Virus record (IMG/VR): IMGVR_UViG_3300036761_001614
Coordinates: 1 to 42,313 of that record
Strand: one strand, 5' to 3'
Source of the DNA: a virus
DNA: 42,313 nt
The notes beneath the pieces are model-generated. The model was not told the origin of the DNA. It searched no databases and was given only the letters and a program-made list of their open reading frames with translations. Position 1 is the first letter of the stretch; the number at the start of each line of letters is the position of its first letter. Positions 6,391 to 13,784 of the stretch are shown here, piece after piece. The position numbers and the translations under genes are program-made.

Positions 6391-8331
6391 ATGGAAGCTC
6401 GAATGACTGAGAACGAGAAGAAAGACATCACCGCGGGCGCTGGACAGCCGGCCCAGCCCGAAAAGCTCGATCTCCGATCCGCGGACATCGCGGAGGAGAA
6501 GAGGCAGGAGCTATTGCGACTTTTCCCCGAGATTCGAACCGAGGGCGGAAAGATCGACTTCGACCGCCTGAAGCTCGCCCTCGGTGAAAAGCTGGACGCC
6601 GGCAAGGAGCGCTACGGGCTAACTTGGCCGGGGAAGGCCGACTGCTTTCGGGCCATACAGACGCCGAGCATCGGGACGCTGAGACCTTGCCCTGAGGAGA
6701 GCGTCAACTTCGACACGACCGAGAACCTCATCATCGAGGGCGACAACCTCGAGGTTCTGAAACTTCTCCAGAAGTCGTACCTGGGGAAGGTGAAGATGAT
6801 CTACATCGACCCGCCCTACAACACGGGAAATGACTTTATCTACCCCGACAACTACAGTGAGTCACTGCAGACCTATCTCGAATACACGGGTCAGGTTGAC
6901 CCGCAGGGGAAGAAGTTCAGCACGAACACTGAGACCGACGGTCGCTTCCATTCGAAGTGGCTAAACATGATGTACCCGCGGCTTTATCTCGCCAGGAATC
7001 TCCTCTCCGATAACGGGGTCGTGTTCGTGAGTATCGATGATCGAGAGCTTGGAAACCTCAGGCGTATCTGCGACGACGTGTTCGGGGAAGAGTCCTTCAA
7101 GGGAACCATTGTTCGGGCGACCGGCCAGACGACCGGGCAAGATAGCGGTGGCCTCGGGGCGTCATTCGACTATGTACTCGTCTATTTCCGTAACCCGGAC
7201 GTCGAGCTGGCAGGCCTCCCTTTGAGCGAAGGCGACCTTGAGCGATATCAAGAGAAGGACGACCGGGGCCAGTATGCGCTCTGGCAGCTTCGAAAGACGG
7301 GCAGTAACGATCGTCGTGAGGATCGCCCGACGATGTTCTTCAAGGTTCGAGACCCTGAGGGCGGAGACGTCTGGCCGATTGGCCCCACGGGATACGAAAG
7401 CTGCTGGCGGTTTGACCCTAAGGGCTACGACCGTTTGGTCGGCCGGAACCAAATTGTTTGGCGACGTCGCAAACGAGGAGACAAGGGGGAATGGTGGCCC
7501 TACGTAAAGACCTACTTGGAGGGTCGCACCAAACGGCCCTCGCCACTCTGGGACGACATCGAGGGCAGCAAGAAGGCGAGCATTGACCTTCGCGCCCTCT
7601 TCGGTGAAAGTGTGTTCAACAATCCAAAACCTGTGGGCCTAATAAGGAGATTGCTGCAGATTGCACCTGAGGGCGGGGAACAGATGTTAGTGCTCGACTT
7701 CTTTGCTGGCTCGGGCGCGACGGCTCAGGCTGTTCTCGAGGAAAGCAAGGAGGATGGGGTTAGCCGCAAGTTCATTCTGGTGCAGCTGCCTGAACCTACC
7801 GGCCGCGAGGACTATCTGACGATCGCAGACATCACGAAGGAGCGGGTTCGCCGCGTCGTCAGTAAGCTGAACAACGAGGGCGCGGGGCAGCTCGGCCTCG
7901 AGGGCGGTGCAAAGCCGGATCGGGCCTTCCGCGTCTTCAGGCTCGCGCAATCGAATTTCAAGACATGGGACGGGGCTGCCGAGCAGGACGTGAGGAAGCT
8001 GGCGGGGCAACTGGAACTGCATGCGGATCATGTGCGTGACGACCGGACGCCTCAGGACATCCTCTACGAAATCCTCCTGAAGAGTGGGTTTCCGCTCACG
8101 ACGCCGGTCGAGACGCTCAAGATCTCCGGGAAGACGGTCTTCGCCGTCGCGGGTGGTGAGATGCTCGTCTGCTTGGAGCAGGGTCTCACCCTCGAGCTGA
8201 TTCGGGAGATCGCCACGCGCACGGTCGGGCGCGTGGTCTGCCTCGACCAGGGATTCGCCGGCAACGACCAGCTCAAGACGAACGCCGTCCAGATCTTCAA
8301 GACGAAGGGCATCGTCTTCAAGACGGTCTGA
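6391..8331 (+). CDS. mod: Type III restriction-modification DNA methyltransferase (Mod)
   Basis: 646 residues; ATG 6403 is an alternative start with GGAAG a few bases before it. It transfers a methyl group from S-adenosylmethionine to adenine in DNA. The catalytic motif DPPY is at residues 140-143 (in YIDPPYNTGNDF) and the AdoMet-binding motif FAGSG at 438-442, the DPPY-first order of beta-class enzymes. Residues 110-125 (LIIEGDNLEVL) and VVFVSIDD are also typical. The C-terminal part (about 510-646) matches the end of Mod proteins. A Mod normally works with a Res helicase-nuclease subunit; none follows here. The coding style differs from the phage (more AAG/GAA mixed use, no coupling upstream), consistent with host-derived DNA. 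Confidence 0.92.
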   Translation: MEARMTENEKKDITAGAGQPAQPEKLDLRSADIAEEKRQELLRLFPEIRTEGGKIDFDRLKLALGEKLDAGKERYGLTWPGKADCFRAIQTPSIGTLRPCPEESVNFDTTENLIIEGDNLEVLKLLQKSYLGKVKMIYIDPPYNTGNDFIYPDNYSESLQTYLEYTGQVDPQGKKFSTNTETDGRFHSKWLNMMYPRLYLARNLLSDNGVVFVSIDDRELGNLRRICDDVFGEESFKGTIVRATGQTTGQDSGGLGASFDYVLVYFRNPDVELAGLPLSEGDLERYQEKDDRGQYALWQLRKTGSNDRREDRPTMFFKVRDPEGGDVWPIGPTGYESCWRFDPKGYDRLVGRNQIVWRRRKRGDKGEWWPYVKTYLEGRTKRPSPLWDDIEGSKKASIDLRALFGESVFNNPKPVGLIRRLLQIAPEGGEQMLVLDFFAGSGATAQAVLEESKEDGVSRKFILVQLPEPTGREDYLTIADITKERVRRVVSKLNNEGAGQLGLEGGAKPDRAFRVFRLAQSNFKTWDGAAEQDVRKLAGQLELHADHVRDDRTPQDILYEILLKSGFPLTTPVETLKISGKTVFAVAGGEMLVCLEQGLTLELIREIATRTVGRVVCLDQGFAGNDQLKTNAVQIFKTKGIVFKTV

Positions 8332-8337
8332 GGTCAC

Positions 8338-8721
8338 ATGCCCGAGCGTGACGAGAACGGCGCATCCGAGATCCTGATCTATCAGACGGACGAACAGCGG
8401 CCTGGAATCCAGGTGCGGCTCGAAGGCGGCACTGTCTGGCTGACGCAGGCGCAGATCGCCGAGCTTTACGAGACCACTCCACAAAATATAACCATCCATC
8501 TCAAAGCGATTTACAGCTCCGGCGAGCTGCCCTTCGAGGCAACATGTAAGGACTACTTACAAGTTCGCGACGAAGGTGGCCGGACCGTTCGCCGGACGGT
8601 CGCGCGCTACAACCTCGACGCGGTTCTGGCTGTCGGGTACCGCGTACGTAGCGCGCGCGGGACGCAGTTCCGGAAGTGGGCCACTGAGCGCCTCCGGGAA
8701 TACCTCGTGAAGGGCTTCGTC
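8338..8721 (+). pseudogene. RhuM family protein, truncated after about 128 residues
   Basis: Starts 6 bases after mod. Residues 11-128 follow the RhuM family closely: ILIYQTDE, VWLTQAQIAELYETTPQNIT, EATCKDYLQV, YNLDAVLAVGYRV, GTQFRKWATERLREYLVKGF. Family members are about 330 residues and often sit between mod and res in type III systems. Here similarity stops at GFV (8721); the frame continues to 9072 only as the antisense of the helicase on the other strand. The C-terminal two thirds are therefore missing. The role of RhuM itself is not well defined. Confidence 0.8.
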
Positions 8722-9732
8722 TTTCTTATCGTCGTACGTCGCCGGAACGTAGGTCCCCTGGCGCATTCCCTCTCGGACGAGCCCGTCCTGGCTGCACCGG
8801 TAGAGGAGTTTCTTCGTCCGGTCGTACTTCCAGCCGAGCGACTCGGCCAGGTCCTTGACCTTGGCCGGGGCGAGCCGACGGAGGGCCTCGATCAACTCCC
8901 GGCGGTCCCGACTCATCATCACCTCTTCGGCGTTTCCGATGTAGGCCCACGAGCCGTGCTCGCGGTCGAACTTCAGGGCGAGTTCGCGCTCTTCGACGTC
9001 GCGGCCGGTGCAGTGGAGAACGGCCTCGTCGGCCCCCCTGGCCCGCGTCAGGACCAGGATCGTGTCGGCTGACCCGGTGAGGCCCGTCGTGCCGGCGACA
9101 TCGTCGAGAACGTCCTCGGTTTTCATTTTCCGGGTGTGATGGACGAGGAGGAGCGCGATCGAGCGGTCGAGGGCCTTTCGCTGAAGCTGGGCGATGAACT
9201 CGGCGTCCTCCTGGTAGACGTCGGCGCCGCGCTTCTTCGGCGTCCGGATGCGGGCCATCGTGTCGAGGCCGACGAAGCGGCAGGACGGGTGCTCGTCGAG
9301 AATCCGCTCGATTTCGGCAAGCCCGCCCTGGTCGATTCGCGGAAGCTCAGTCGACAGGAAGAGGCCGGCCGGCCAGGCGAGCGTCTCGGGGAACATCATG
9401 CGGAGCCGCCGCTGGAGGCGGCGCCGAGTGTCCTCGAGGGCGAAGTAGACGGCATCTCCCTCGGGGGCCGCGAACTGCCCGAGGAAGCTCCGGCCCGTGG
9501 CGACGGCCACGCCGAGGTTCAGGGCGAGGAAGCTCTTCCCGAGCTTCGGGCGGCCGGCGAGGATCGAGAGGCCTTCGGGGATCAGGCCCGGGACCGCCCA
9601 CCGCGGCTCGGGGAAGACCATCGTCCCGAGTGCCTCGGCGGAGACGAGTTCGACGGGCCGGGGGCCGCCTGCTCTTCCGCGCTTCGTCTTCTGAACTTCG
9701 GCGAGGGCCTCGATTCCGAGAAGGTTGGTCAT
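8557..9732 (-). CDS. RecA-like (RepA/AAA_25 type) ATPase, putative helicase
   Basis: 391 residues. Walker A GRPKLGKS at 60-67 after the conserved PGLIPEGLSILAG, Walker B-like FVGLD near 153-157, and LLLVHHTRK near 196-202, the pattern of plasmid RepA and phage RecA-fold helicases. The C-terminal region (about 270-335) looks like a winged helix (LIEALRRLAPAKVKDLAESLGW). From about residue 337 (8722 downward) the sequence is antisense to the RhuM remnant, so the natural end was probably lost or replaced there. Starts in an ATGA overlap with the RHH gene upstream. Likely acts in replication or plasmid-like maintenance. Confidence 0.8.
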   Translation of the reverse strand: MTNLLGIEALAEVQKTKRGRAGGPRPVELVSAEALGTMVFPEPRWAVPGLIPEGLSILAGRPKLGKSFLALNLGVAVATGRSFLGQFAAPEGDAVYFALEDTRRRLQRRLRMMFPETLAWPAGLFLSTELPRIDQGGLAEIERILDEHPSCRFVGLDTMARIRTPKKRGADVYQEDAEFIAQLQRKALDRSIALLLVHHTRKMKTEDVLDDVAGTTGLTGSADTILVLTRARGADEAVLHCTGRDVEERELALKFDREHGSWAYIGNAEEVMMSRDRRELIEALRRLAPAKVKDLAESLGWKYDRTKKLLYRCSQDGLVREGMRQGTYVPATYDDKKDEALHEVFPEALSGPLPELRPARATYAVPDSQNRVEVVARDRPANGPATFVANL

Positions 9733-10040
9733 GCGACAGCCTCGGCCGAGCGCTTCGCGACCTGTGCCGCCACGGCATTGACCACGGCGGCGACGTCCTC
9801 CTCGACGAGCGGCGTCGAGACGATCGGAGGCCCGGCGCCGTAGGCGGCCTCCTGTTCCCGGACCGCCGGCTCTGAGATAGGCCTGGCGTCCAGGCCTTCC
9901 AGGCCCTTCTGGATCACGAGCCGCAAAGCGCCAGCGAAGCCGCCACGCATCTGCTCCTGAATCAGCGAGATACGGGCGGCCTGGTCCGGATCGAAGCGGA
10001 CCGTCTTTGGCGTCTTCTCTGGGGTCTTCCTCTTCGCCAT
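9729..10040 (-). CDS. Ribbon-helix-helix DNA-binding protein (leftward)
   Basis: 103 residues from ATG at 10040; the open frame extends upstream to 10106 but that would cover the operator region and lacks a start signal. Residues 10-48 have the RHH layout: beta strand KTVRFD, helix PDQAARISLIQEQM, turn GG, helix FAGALRLVIQKGLEGL. The remaining 55 residues are Ala/Val/Pro rich and may bind a partner. RHH proteins such as Arc bind DNA as dimers through the beta strand. It is paralogous in layout to the divergent gene at 10105. No Shine-Dalgarno sequence is visible; the predicted transcript may start at the ATG. Confidence 0.75.
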   Translation of the reverse strand: MAKRKTPEKTPKTVRFDPDQAARISLIQEQMRGGFAGALRLVIQKGLEGLDARPISEPAVREQEAAYGAGPPIVSTPLVEEDVAAVVNAVAAQVAKRSAEAVA

Positions 10041-10127
10041 GTAGCCGAACGTAGCCGCTACGTTTCCGCTTGACAAGGCTTCGGACCGGCTACATATTAC
10101 GGCCATGTCAGATTACAAACGGCTACA
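10040..10127. promoter_or_regulatory. Operator array: five TGTAGCCG half-sites
   Basis: TGTAGCCG at 10040-10047, CGTAGCCG at 10050-10057, and inverted copies CCGCTACG at 10055-10062, CGGCTACA at 10087-10094 and CGGCTACA at 10120-10127. The middle pair forms a perfect palindrome, AACGTAGC-C-GCTACGTT (10048-10064), over the leftward -10 box. The copy at 10087 abuts the rightward -10 box; the outermost copies touch or lie just inside the two coding regions. Binding by one or both RHH proteins is inferred. Confidence 0.65.
10041..10104. promoter_or_regulatory. Divergent promoters between two RHH genes
   Basis: Rightward: TTGACA at 10070-10075, 17-base spacer, CATATT at 10093-10098, then ATG 10105. 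Leftward (minus strand): TTGTCA at 10076-10071, 17-base spacer, TACGTT at 10053-10048, then ATG at 10040. The two -35 boxes overlap in opposite directions. In both cases the expected start of transcription falls on or next to the start codon, so both mRNAs may be leaderless. The -10 boxes are weak matches (4/6 and 3/6). Confidence 0.6.
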
Positions 10128-10293
10128 CAGGAAAGCGGAGACGCCCCGGACCGTGAGGTTCGAACGCGAGCAGCTCGCGGCGATCCGCCGAATCGAGAAA
10201 GCCGAGAAGCGGTCCTTCGGGAACGTCGTCCGCCTCCTGATCTCCGAGGCCCTCGTCTCGCGTGAGTTCGAGAGGAAAGAAGGTGTCGCGTGA
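10105..10293 (+). CDS. Ribbon-helix-helix DNA-binding protein (rightward)
   Basis: 62 residues. RTVRFE (strand), REQLAAIRRIEKAEKR (helix), SFGNVVRLLISEALVSREF (helix) give a compact RHH fold almost without extra sequence. It resembles the core of the divergent protein at 9729-10040 (KTVRFD, LVIQKGL). First gene of the early rightward operon; its stop overlaps the next start (GTGA). No Shine-Dalgarno sequence is seen before the ATG. Probable regulator of the divergent promoters. Confidence 0.75.
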   Translation: MSDYKRLHRKAETPRTVRFEREQLAAIRRIEKAEKRSFGNVVRLLISEALVSREFERKEGVA

Positions 10294-10746
10294 GCCTGTA
10301 CCCCGACGACGCTCCCTCCACCGCTCGCGCCTGTAACGAGTGCGACGGTCGCGGCAAGTTCATCGAGCGCTGGCCCGACGGCGACATCCGAAGGATCGAC
10401 GAGTGTGAGAAGTGCGACGGCGGGGGCCGCGTCCTCTGCGTCATGTATTCGCGGACTCGCCCGACGCCGAACTGCACCAGCTTCGCCGTCCACTTCTTCG
10501 CCGACGGCGACGACGACCTCTGTGAATGGTGCTGGTCCCATTGCAGTCGGTGCAGCGAGAAGGTCATCGAAGTCTCCGACGGCGTCTTCTGCCCGTTCTG
10601 CAACGATCAGCGCCTGGCTGTACGACCCCGAGCTCCGGGAGCGCTACCGCGTCGAGCTGCTCCTCGAGCGGATCGGCCGCCGCTACTACACGAGCCCCGG
10701 GCGGATCCGGCGGTGGGAAGACGCGATGCGGGCGAGGCTCGGATGA
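10290..10746 (+). CDS. DnaJ-type zinc-finger protein with apparent frameshift
   Basis: GTG 10290 overlaps the previous stop. The first frame encodes two DnaJ-like CxxCxGxG repeats (CNECDGRG, CEKCDGGG), then CEWCWSHCSRC and CPFCNDQR, all likely zinc ligands. After about 10610 that frame becomes Arg/Pro/Ala rich, while the +1 frame takes over with a protein-like sequence (WLYDPELRERYRVELLLERIG, then YTSPGRIRRWEDAMRARLG) ending at TGA 10744-10746. No start codon fits a separate gene for this second part. Either a +1 frameshift joins them or one base is wrong in the sequence. Function unknown; possibly RNA or protein binding. Confidence 0.5.
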
Positions 10747-10979
10747 CACCGACCGAGCGCCAGTCCCTCGACCGGGCGACCGAGACCGTGCGCGCCATGG
10801 GCGAGCTGGCGCGGCAGGACTGGTGGATGGGCTGGATCGCTTTTCTCGACCACGCCCGCGAGCGGATGCCGGACGTCCTCGAGCCGCGGCAGGCGAGACG
10901 GTGGCCGTGGATGCCGCGGCCGGTCGGACGACTGCTGACCTTCGAGGTTCCGAAGGCAGCGAAACGGAGGCGCCGGTGA
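10743..10979 (+). CDS. Small hypothetical protein
   Basis: 78 residues from ATG 10743 (ATGA overlap with the preceding stop). It lies in the same frame as the start of the zinc-finger gene, so an uninterrupted frame runs through both, but the overlap and composition support a separate start here. Contains WWMGWIAFLDHARERMPD and a basic C-terminus (KAAKRRRR). No recognised domain. Confidence 0.65.
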   Translation: MTPTERQSLDRATETVRAMGELARQDWWMGWIAFLDHARERMPDVLEPRQARRWPWMPRPVGRLLTFEVPKAAKRRRR

Positions 10980-11200
10980 AAGCGTTCCTCGACCGGATCG
11001 ACCTGGGAGACCCGCTCTCGTTCCTTCTCGGAGCGCTCGCGGTCATGTTGGCCCTCGTCGTGCTCGCGCTGGTCTTCTCGGCGATCTTGGCCGCTATGGA
11101 CCGCGCCGAGCGCCAGAGGCTGATCGAACGACGGAAGTATCGGCCACTCCCTGACCCAATGACGAAGAACGCCGAACGGCATAGGAGAAGCCTGTCATGA
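10976..11200 (+). CDS. Single-pass membrane protein
   Basis: 74 residues from GTG 10976 (GTGA overlap). One long hydrophobic segment (about residues 14-37: SFLLGALAVMLALVVLALV) is followed by a basic C-terminal tail (RQRLIERRKY), which favours a cytoplasmic C-terminus. Small membrane proteins in early phage operons sometimes act in exclusion or host control; nothing here shows which. Confidence 0.7.
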   Translation: MKAFLDRIDLGDPLSFLLGALAVMLALVVLALVFSAILAAMDRAERQRLIERRKYRPLPDPMTKNAERHRRSLS

Positions 11201-11499
11201 CGTACCGCCTGGAGATCAACGGCGTCGCCGTCTCTGTGGACACCATCGACGAATTGATGGAGGTCGTCCGCGCCGGCGCGGGGACGGGGCCGCCGAAGGC
11301 GCAGGCGGCCGTTGCGAAGCCGAAGAGGCGCCGCGCCGCTTCGAAGCCCGCCGACGGTGGAGAAGCCCGCTCCACGGAGCCCGGTCCCCTGGTCTGCCGC
11401 AAGCCGCACGGGTGCGGGAAGGCGTTCGAATCGAAGAACCGGATGGCCTGGTACTGCCCCGCGTGCACGGCGAAACGGGACGACGGGAGGCCAGTGTGA
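11197..11499 (+). CDS. Small protein with C-terminal zinc ribbon-like motif
   Basis: 100 residues. N-terminal beta segment (YRLEINGVAVSVDTIDELMEVV), a basic Ala/Lys/Arg linker (residues 35-55), then C-x5-C (CRKPHGC) and, 16 residues later, CPAC, probably one zinc site. ATGA overlap with the previous gene and GTGA overlap with the next. Possible DNA or RNA binding protein; role unknown. Confidence 0.65.
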   Translation: MTYRLEINGVAVSVDTIDELMEVVRAGAGTGPPKAQAAVAKPKRRRAASKPADGGEARSTEPGPLVCRKPHGCGKAFESKNRMAWYCPACTAKRDDGRPV

Positions 11500-11660
11500 A
11501 GCTGCTCGGCAACATCTTCTCCCTGCTCTTGGCGGCGTCCGTGACGTACCTCCTGATCCGCACCCTGCTCGACGGCGTCCAGCCGAAGCACAAGGGCCGG
11601 ACGCCGGGGCTGAACGACGAGCTGGACGAGCGCGAAGAGCGGATCGCGGGGGGGCTCTGA
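11496..11660 (+). CDS. Very small membrane protein
   Basis: 54 residues from GTG 11496, overlapping the preceding stop. One hydrophobic helix (LLGNIFSLLLAASVTYLLI) and an acidic/basic tail (ELDEREERIAGGL). The next gene's ATG overlaps its TGA. Similar in plan to the membrane protein at 10976. Function unknown. Confidence 0.6.
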   Translation: MKLLGNIFSLLLAASVTYLLIRTLLDGVQPKHKGRTPGLNDELDEREERIAGGL

Positions 11661-12667
11661 TGCCGAGGCCCGCCATCCTATTCGACGAGGAGATCCTCCC
11701 CGAGACCGACTTCCAGGCAAATCGCCGCAAGGGGATCGGGAGCTCCGACGTCTCCGCAATCCTCGGTCTCAACCCGTTCAAGACCGCCTTCGACGTGTAC
11801 GTCGAGAAGAAAGGGCTCGTCAAAGAGCGGAAGGCGACGACCTCGATGAAGGTCGGCCGCGCCGTCGAACGCGCAATCGGCGAGGAGTATCAGGCGCAGA
11901 CGGGCCGGCTCCTCGTCTGGCAGGGGGACGTGCAACACGTCGACCCGGAGCGGGACTGGCGGCGCTGTCACCCGGATGCGTTTCTGACCTACGAATCCGG
12001 AGGGCTCGAGTGCAAGCACGTCGGCGCGCGCCAGGCGAAACGGTGGGGGCCCTCCGGGACTGATCTCGTGCCAGAGGAGCACGTCCTTCAGGTCGTCTGG
12101 TGCATGTCCATCACGAATCGGGACTTTTGGGACATCGCCGGCTGGCTCGGCCCGGACGACCTCCGGATCTTCACCGTCCTTCGAGACCTCGAGCTCGAGG
12201 GAAACGTCATCGAGCGCTGTGATCGCTTTTGGCGGGAGAACGTCCTGGCCGGCGTCCCGCCCGACGTGAGGTCCGACCAGGCGGACGCGGACTTCTTCAA
12301 GAAGCGCTTCCCGTCGGCGATGGGAGGCCTCCGCCAGGCGACGACGAAAGAAATCGAGGACGCGATGCTCCTCCGTGCGGCCCGGCAGATCTTCGCCGAT
12401 GCGAAGGCTGGGCGCGAGCTCGTCGAGGCCGAGCTGAAACTCTCTATCGGGACCTCCGAGGGGATCGAGGGCCCCGACTTCCGGATCACCTGGAAGAACG
12501 ACCGCCCAAAGGTCAAGCCGGACTGGCAAGCGGTCGCCCGCGAGCTCGCGCGGACGCACCCGTCCTCGACCGCCCTGGCCGAAGCCGTCGCTCAATTCAC
12601 CACGACCGCCCCCGGGACACGGAGATTCCTCCCTCGCTTCGAGGGAGAAGACGAAGAAAAGGAGTGA
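11660..12667 (+). CDS. YqaJ-family 5'-3' exonuclease (phage recombination)
   Basis: 335 residues from ATG 11660 (overlaps the previous TGA); the longer open frame upstream is shadow. Family hallmarks of the lambda-exonuclease fold: RRKGIGSSDVSAILGLNPF at 23-40, Asp106 in HPDAF, and E-x-K (ECK, residues 117-119) as metal ligands, then Q144 in HVLQVVWCM. This enzyme degrades one strand of double-stranded ends, giving single strands for annealing. It is followed directly by the probable partner at 12673. The C-terminal part (about 230-320) is an extra helical region seen in many YqaJ proteins. Confidence 0.88.
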   Translation: MPRPAILFDEEILPETDFQANRRKGIGSSDVSAILGLNPFKTAFDVYVEKKGLVKERKATTSMKVGRAVERAIGEEYQAQTGRLLVWQGDVQHVDPERDWRRCHPDAFLTYESGGLECKHVGARQAKRWGPSGTDLVPEEHVLQVVWCMSITNRDFWDIAGWLGPDDLRIFTVLRDLELEGNVIERCDRFWRENVLAGVPPDVRSDQADADFFKKRFPSAMGGLRQATTKEIEDAMLLRAARQIFADAKAGRELVEAELKLSIGTSEGIEGPDFRITWKNDRPKVKPDWQAVARELARTHPSSTALAEAVAQFTTTAPGTRRFLPRFEGEDEEKE

Positions 12668-12672
12668 AATCC

Positions 12673-13680
12673 ATGGACACCGCCGCCCCCACCCAGCCGC
12701 TCCAGCCATCCCTCTCCCCTTCGGCGCCCCCGGCCGGGGCTCTCGTCCGAACGCCTCCGCAGGAGATCGTCGCAGGGACCACCGAGCGCGAGAACGTCCT
12801 CGAGGGGACCGAGATCTCTCGCGCCGCCGAGACAGCCTCGACTGCCATGGCCGCCGCCGCGCGCGCCCAGGTGCAGGCTCGCTTCCTGGTCGCCATCCAG
12901 CGCCCGCGGGACATCGACAACTTCCGCGTGAACCTCCTGAAGGACTGCAAGCGCCCCGGCTTCGCAGCCGTGGCCCGCTACCACAAACCGATCGGGAAGG
13001 GGATCGAGGGGCCGTCGATCCGATTCGTCGAGGCCGCCCTGCGCCACTTCGGGAACGTCGTCGTCGATCCGGTCATCGTCTACGACGACCCTCAGAAGCG
13101 GATCGTGGCCGTCACCGCGACTGACCTCGAGACCAACTTCACCGTCGGCCGCCAGGTCGTCGTCGAAAAGACGGTCGAGCGCTCGAAGCCGATGGACGAC
13201 GGCTTCTTCTTCACCGTTCGGAAGAACTCCTACGGGAAGAACGTCTACCTGGTCCCGGCGATCGAGGACGATCTCCTGGCGAAACAGGGTGCCCTCGTCT
13301 CGAAGGCGATGCGGACCGAAGGGCTCCGGCTCCTTCCCGGGGACATCGTCGAGGAGGCACAGGTCTGTATCCAGGAGGTTCTCCGGGACCGCGCCGCGAA
13401 GGACCCCGACGCCGAGCGGAAGGCCGTCGCCGACGCCTTTGCCAGCCTGAACATCGCGCCCTCCGACCTGAAGGACTTTCTCGGGCACGACCTCGCGCAG
13501 TGCTCGCCGGCCCAGCTCGCCGAGCTCCGGGGGATCTACGTCTCGATCAAGGAAGGAGAGATCACCTGGAAGGGAACGATGGCCGCGAAGGCCGAGGAAC
13601 TCTCGAAGGCCGCCGCCATCGCGACGGACGGGCGCGCGAAGACCCAGACCATCAACGAAAAGCTGAACCCGAAGAAGTAG
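12673..13680 (+). CDS. Phage protein of unassigned family, candidate annealing partner
   Basis: 335 residues from ATG 12673 with GGAG at 12661-12664. Residues 1-50 are Pro/Ala rich and probably disordered. The core (about 75-300) has alternating strands and helices: RDIDNFRVNLLKDCKRPGF, IRFVEAALRHFGNVV, VTATDLETNFTVGRQVVVEK, GLRLLPGDIVEEAQ. The C-terminal 45 residues are Lys/Ala rich. Its place between the YqaJ exonuclease and an SMC-like ATPase is where phages usually put a single-strand annealing protein (RecT, Redbeta, Erf), but I do not see the signature of any of these. Function is therefore inferred from context only. Confidence 0.7.
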   Translation: MDTAAPTQPLQPSLSPSAPPAGALVRTPPQEIVAGTTERENVLEGTEISRAAETASTAMAAAARAQVQARFLVAIQRPRDIDNFRVNLLKDCKRPGFAAVARYHKPIGKGIEGPSIRFVEAALRHFGNVVVDPVIVYDDPQKRIVAVTATDLETNFTVGRQVVVEKTVERSKPMDDGFFFTVRKNSYGKNVYLVPAIEDDLLAKQGALVSKAMRTEGLRLLPGDIVEEAQVCIQEVLRDRAAKDPDAERKAVADAFASLNIAPSDLKDFLGHDLAQCSPAQLAELRGIYVSIKEGEITWKGTMAAKAEELSKAAAIATDGRAKTQTINEKLNPKK

Positions 13681-13784
13681 CAATCCCTCCCGCAGAGGTC
13701 CCTCGGGGCGGCGAGAGCGGGGACAGGAGAACGGGGCCGCCGCCTTCGCCCCGGTCTCCGATTTCCAAGGAAAGGAACGCAACC

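Noticed and set aside
8722-9072. C-terminal part of the rightward RhuM frame as real protein
   Set aside because: Past 8721 the frame is antisense of the helicase with its Walker-type coding strand on the minus strand, and RhuM similarity has ended.
11678-12709. Minus-strand frame opposite YqaJ
   Set aside because: The plus strand holds all YqaJ motifs; the antisense protein has no domain and low complexity.
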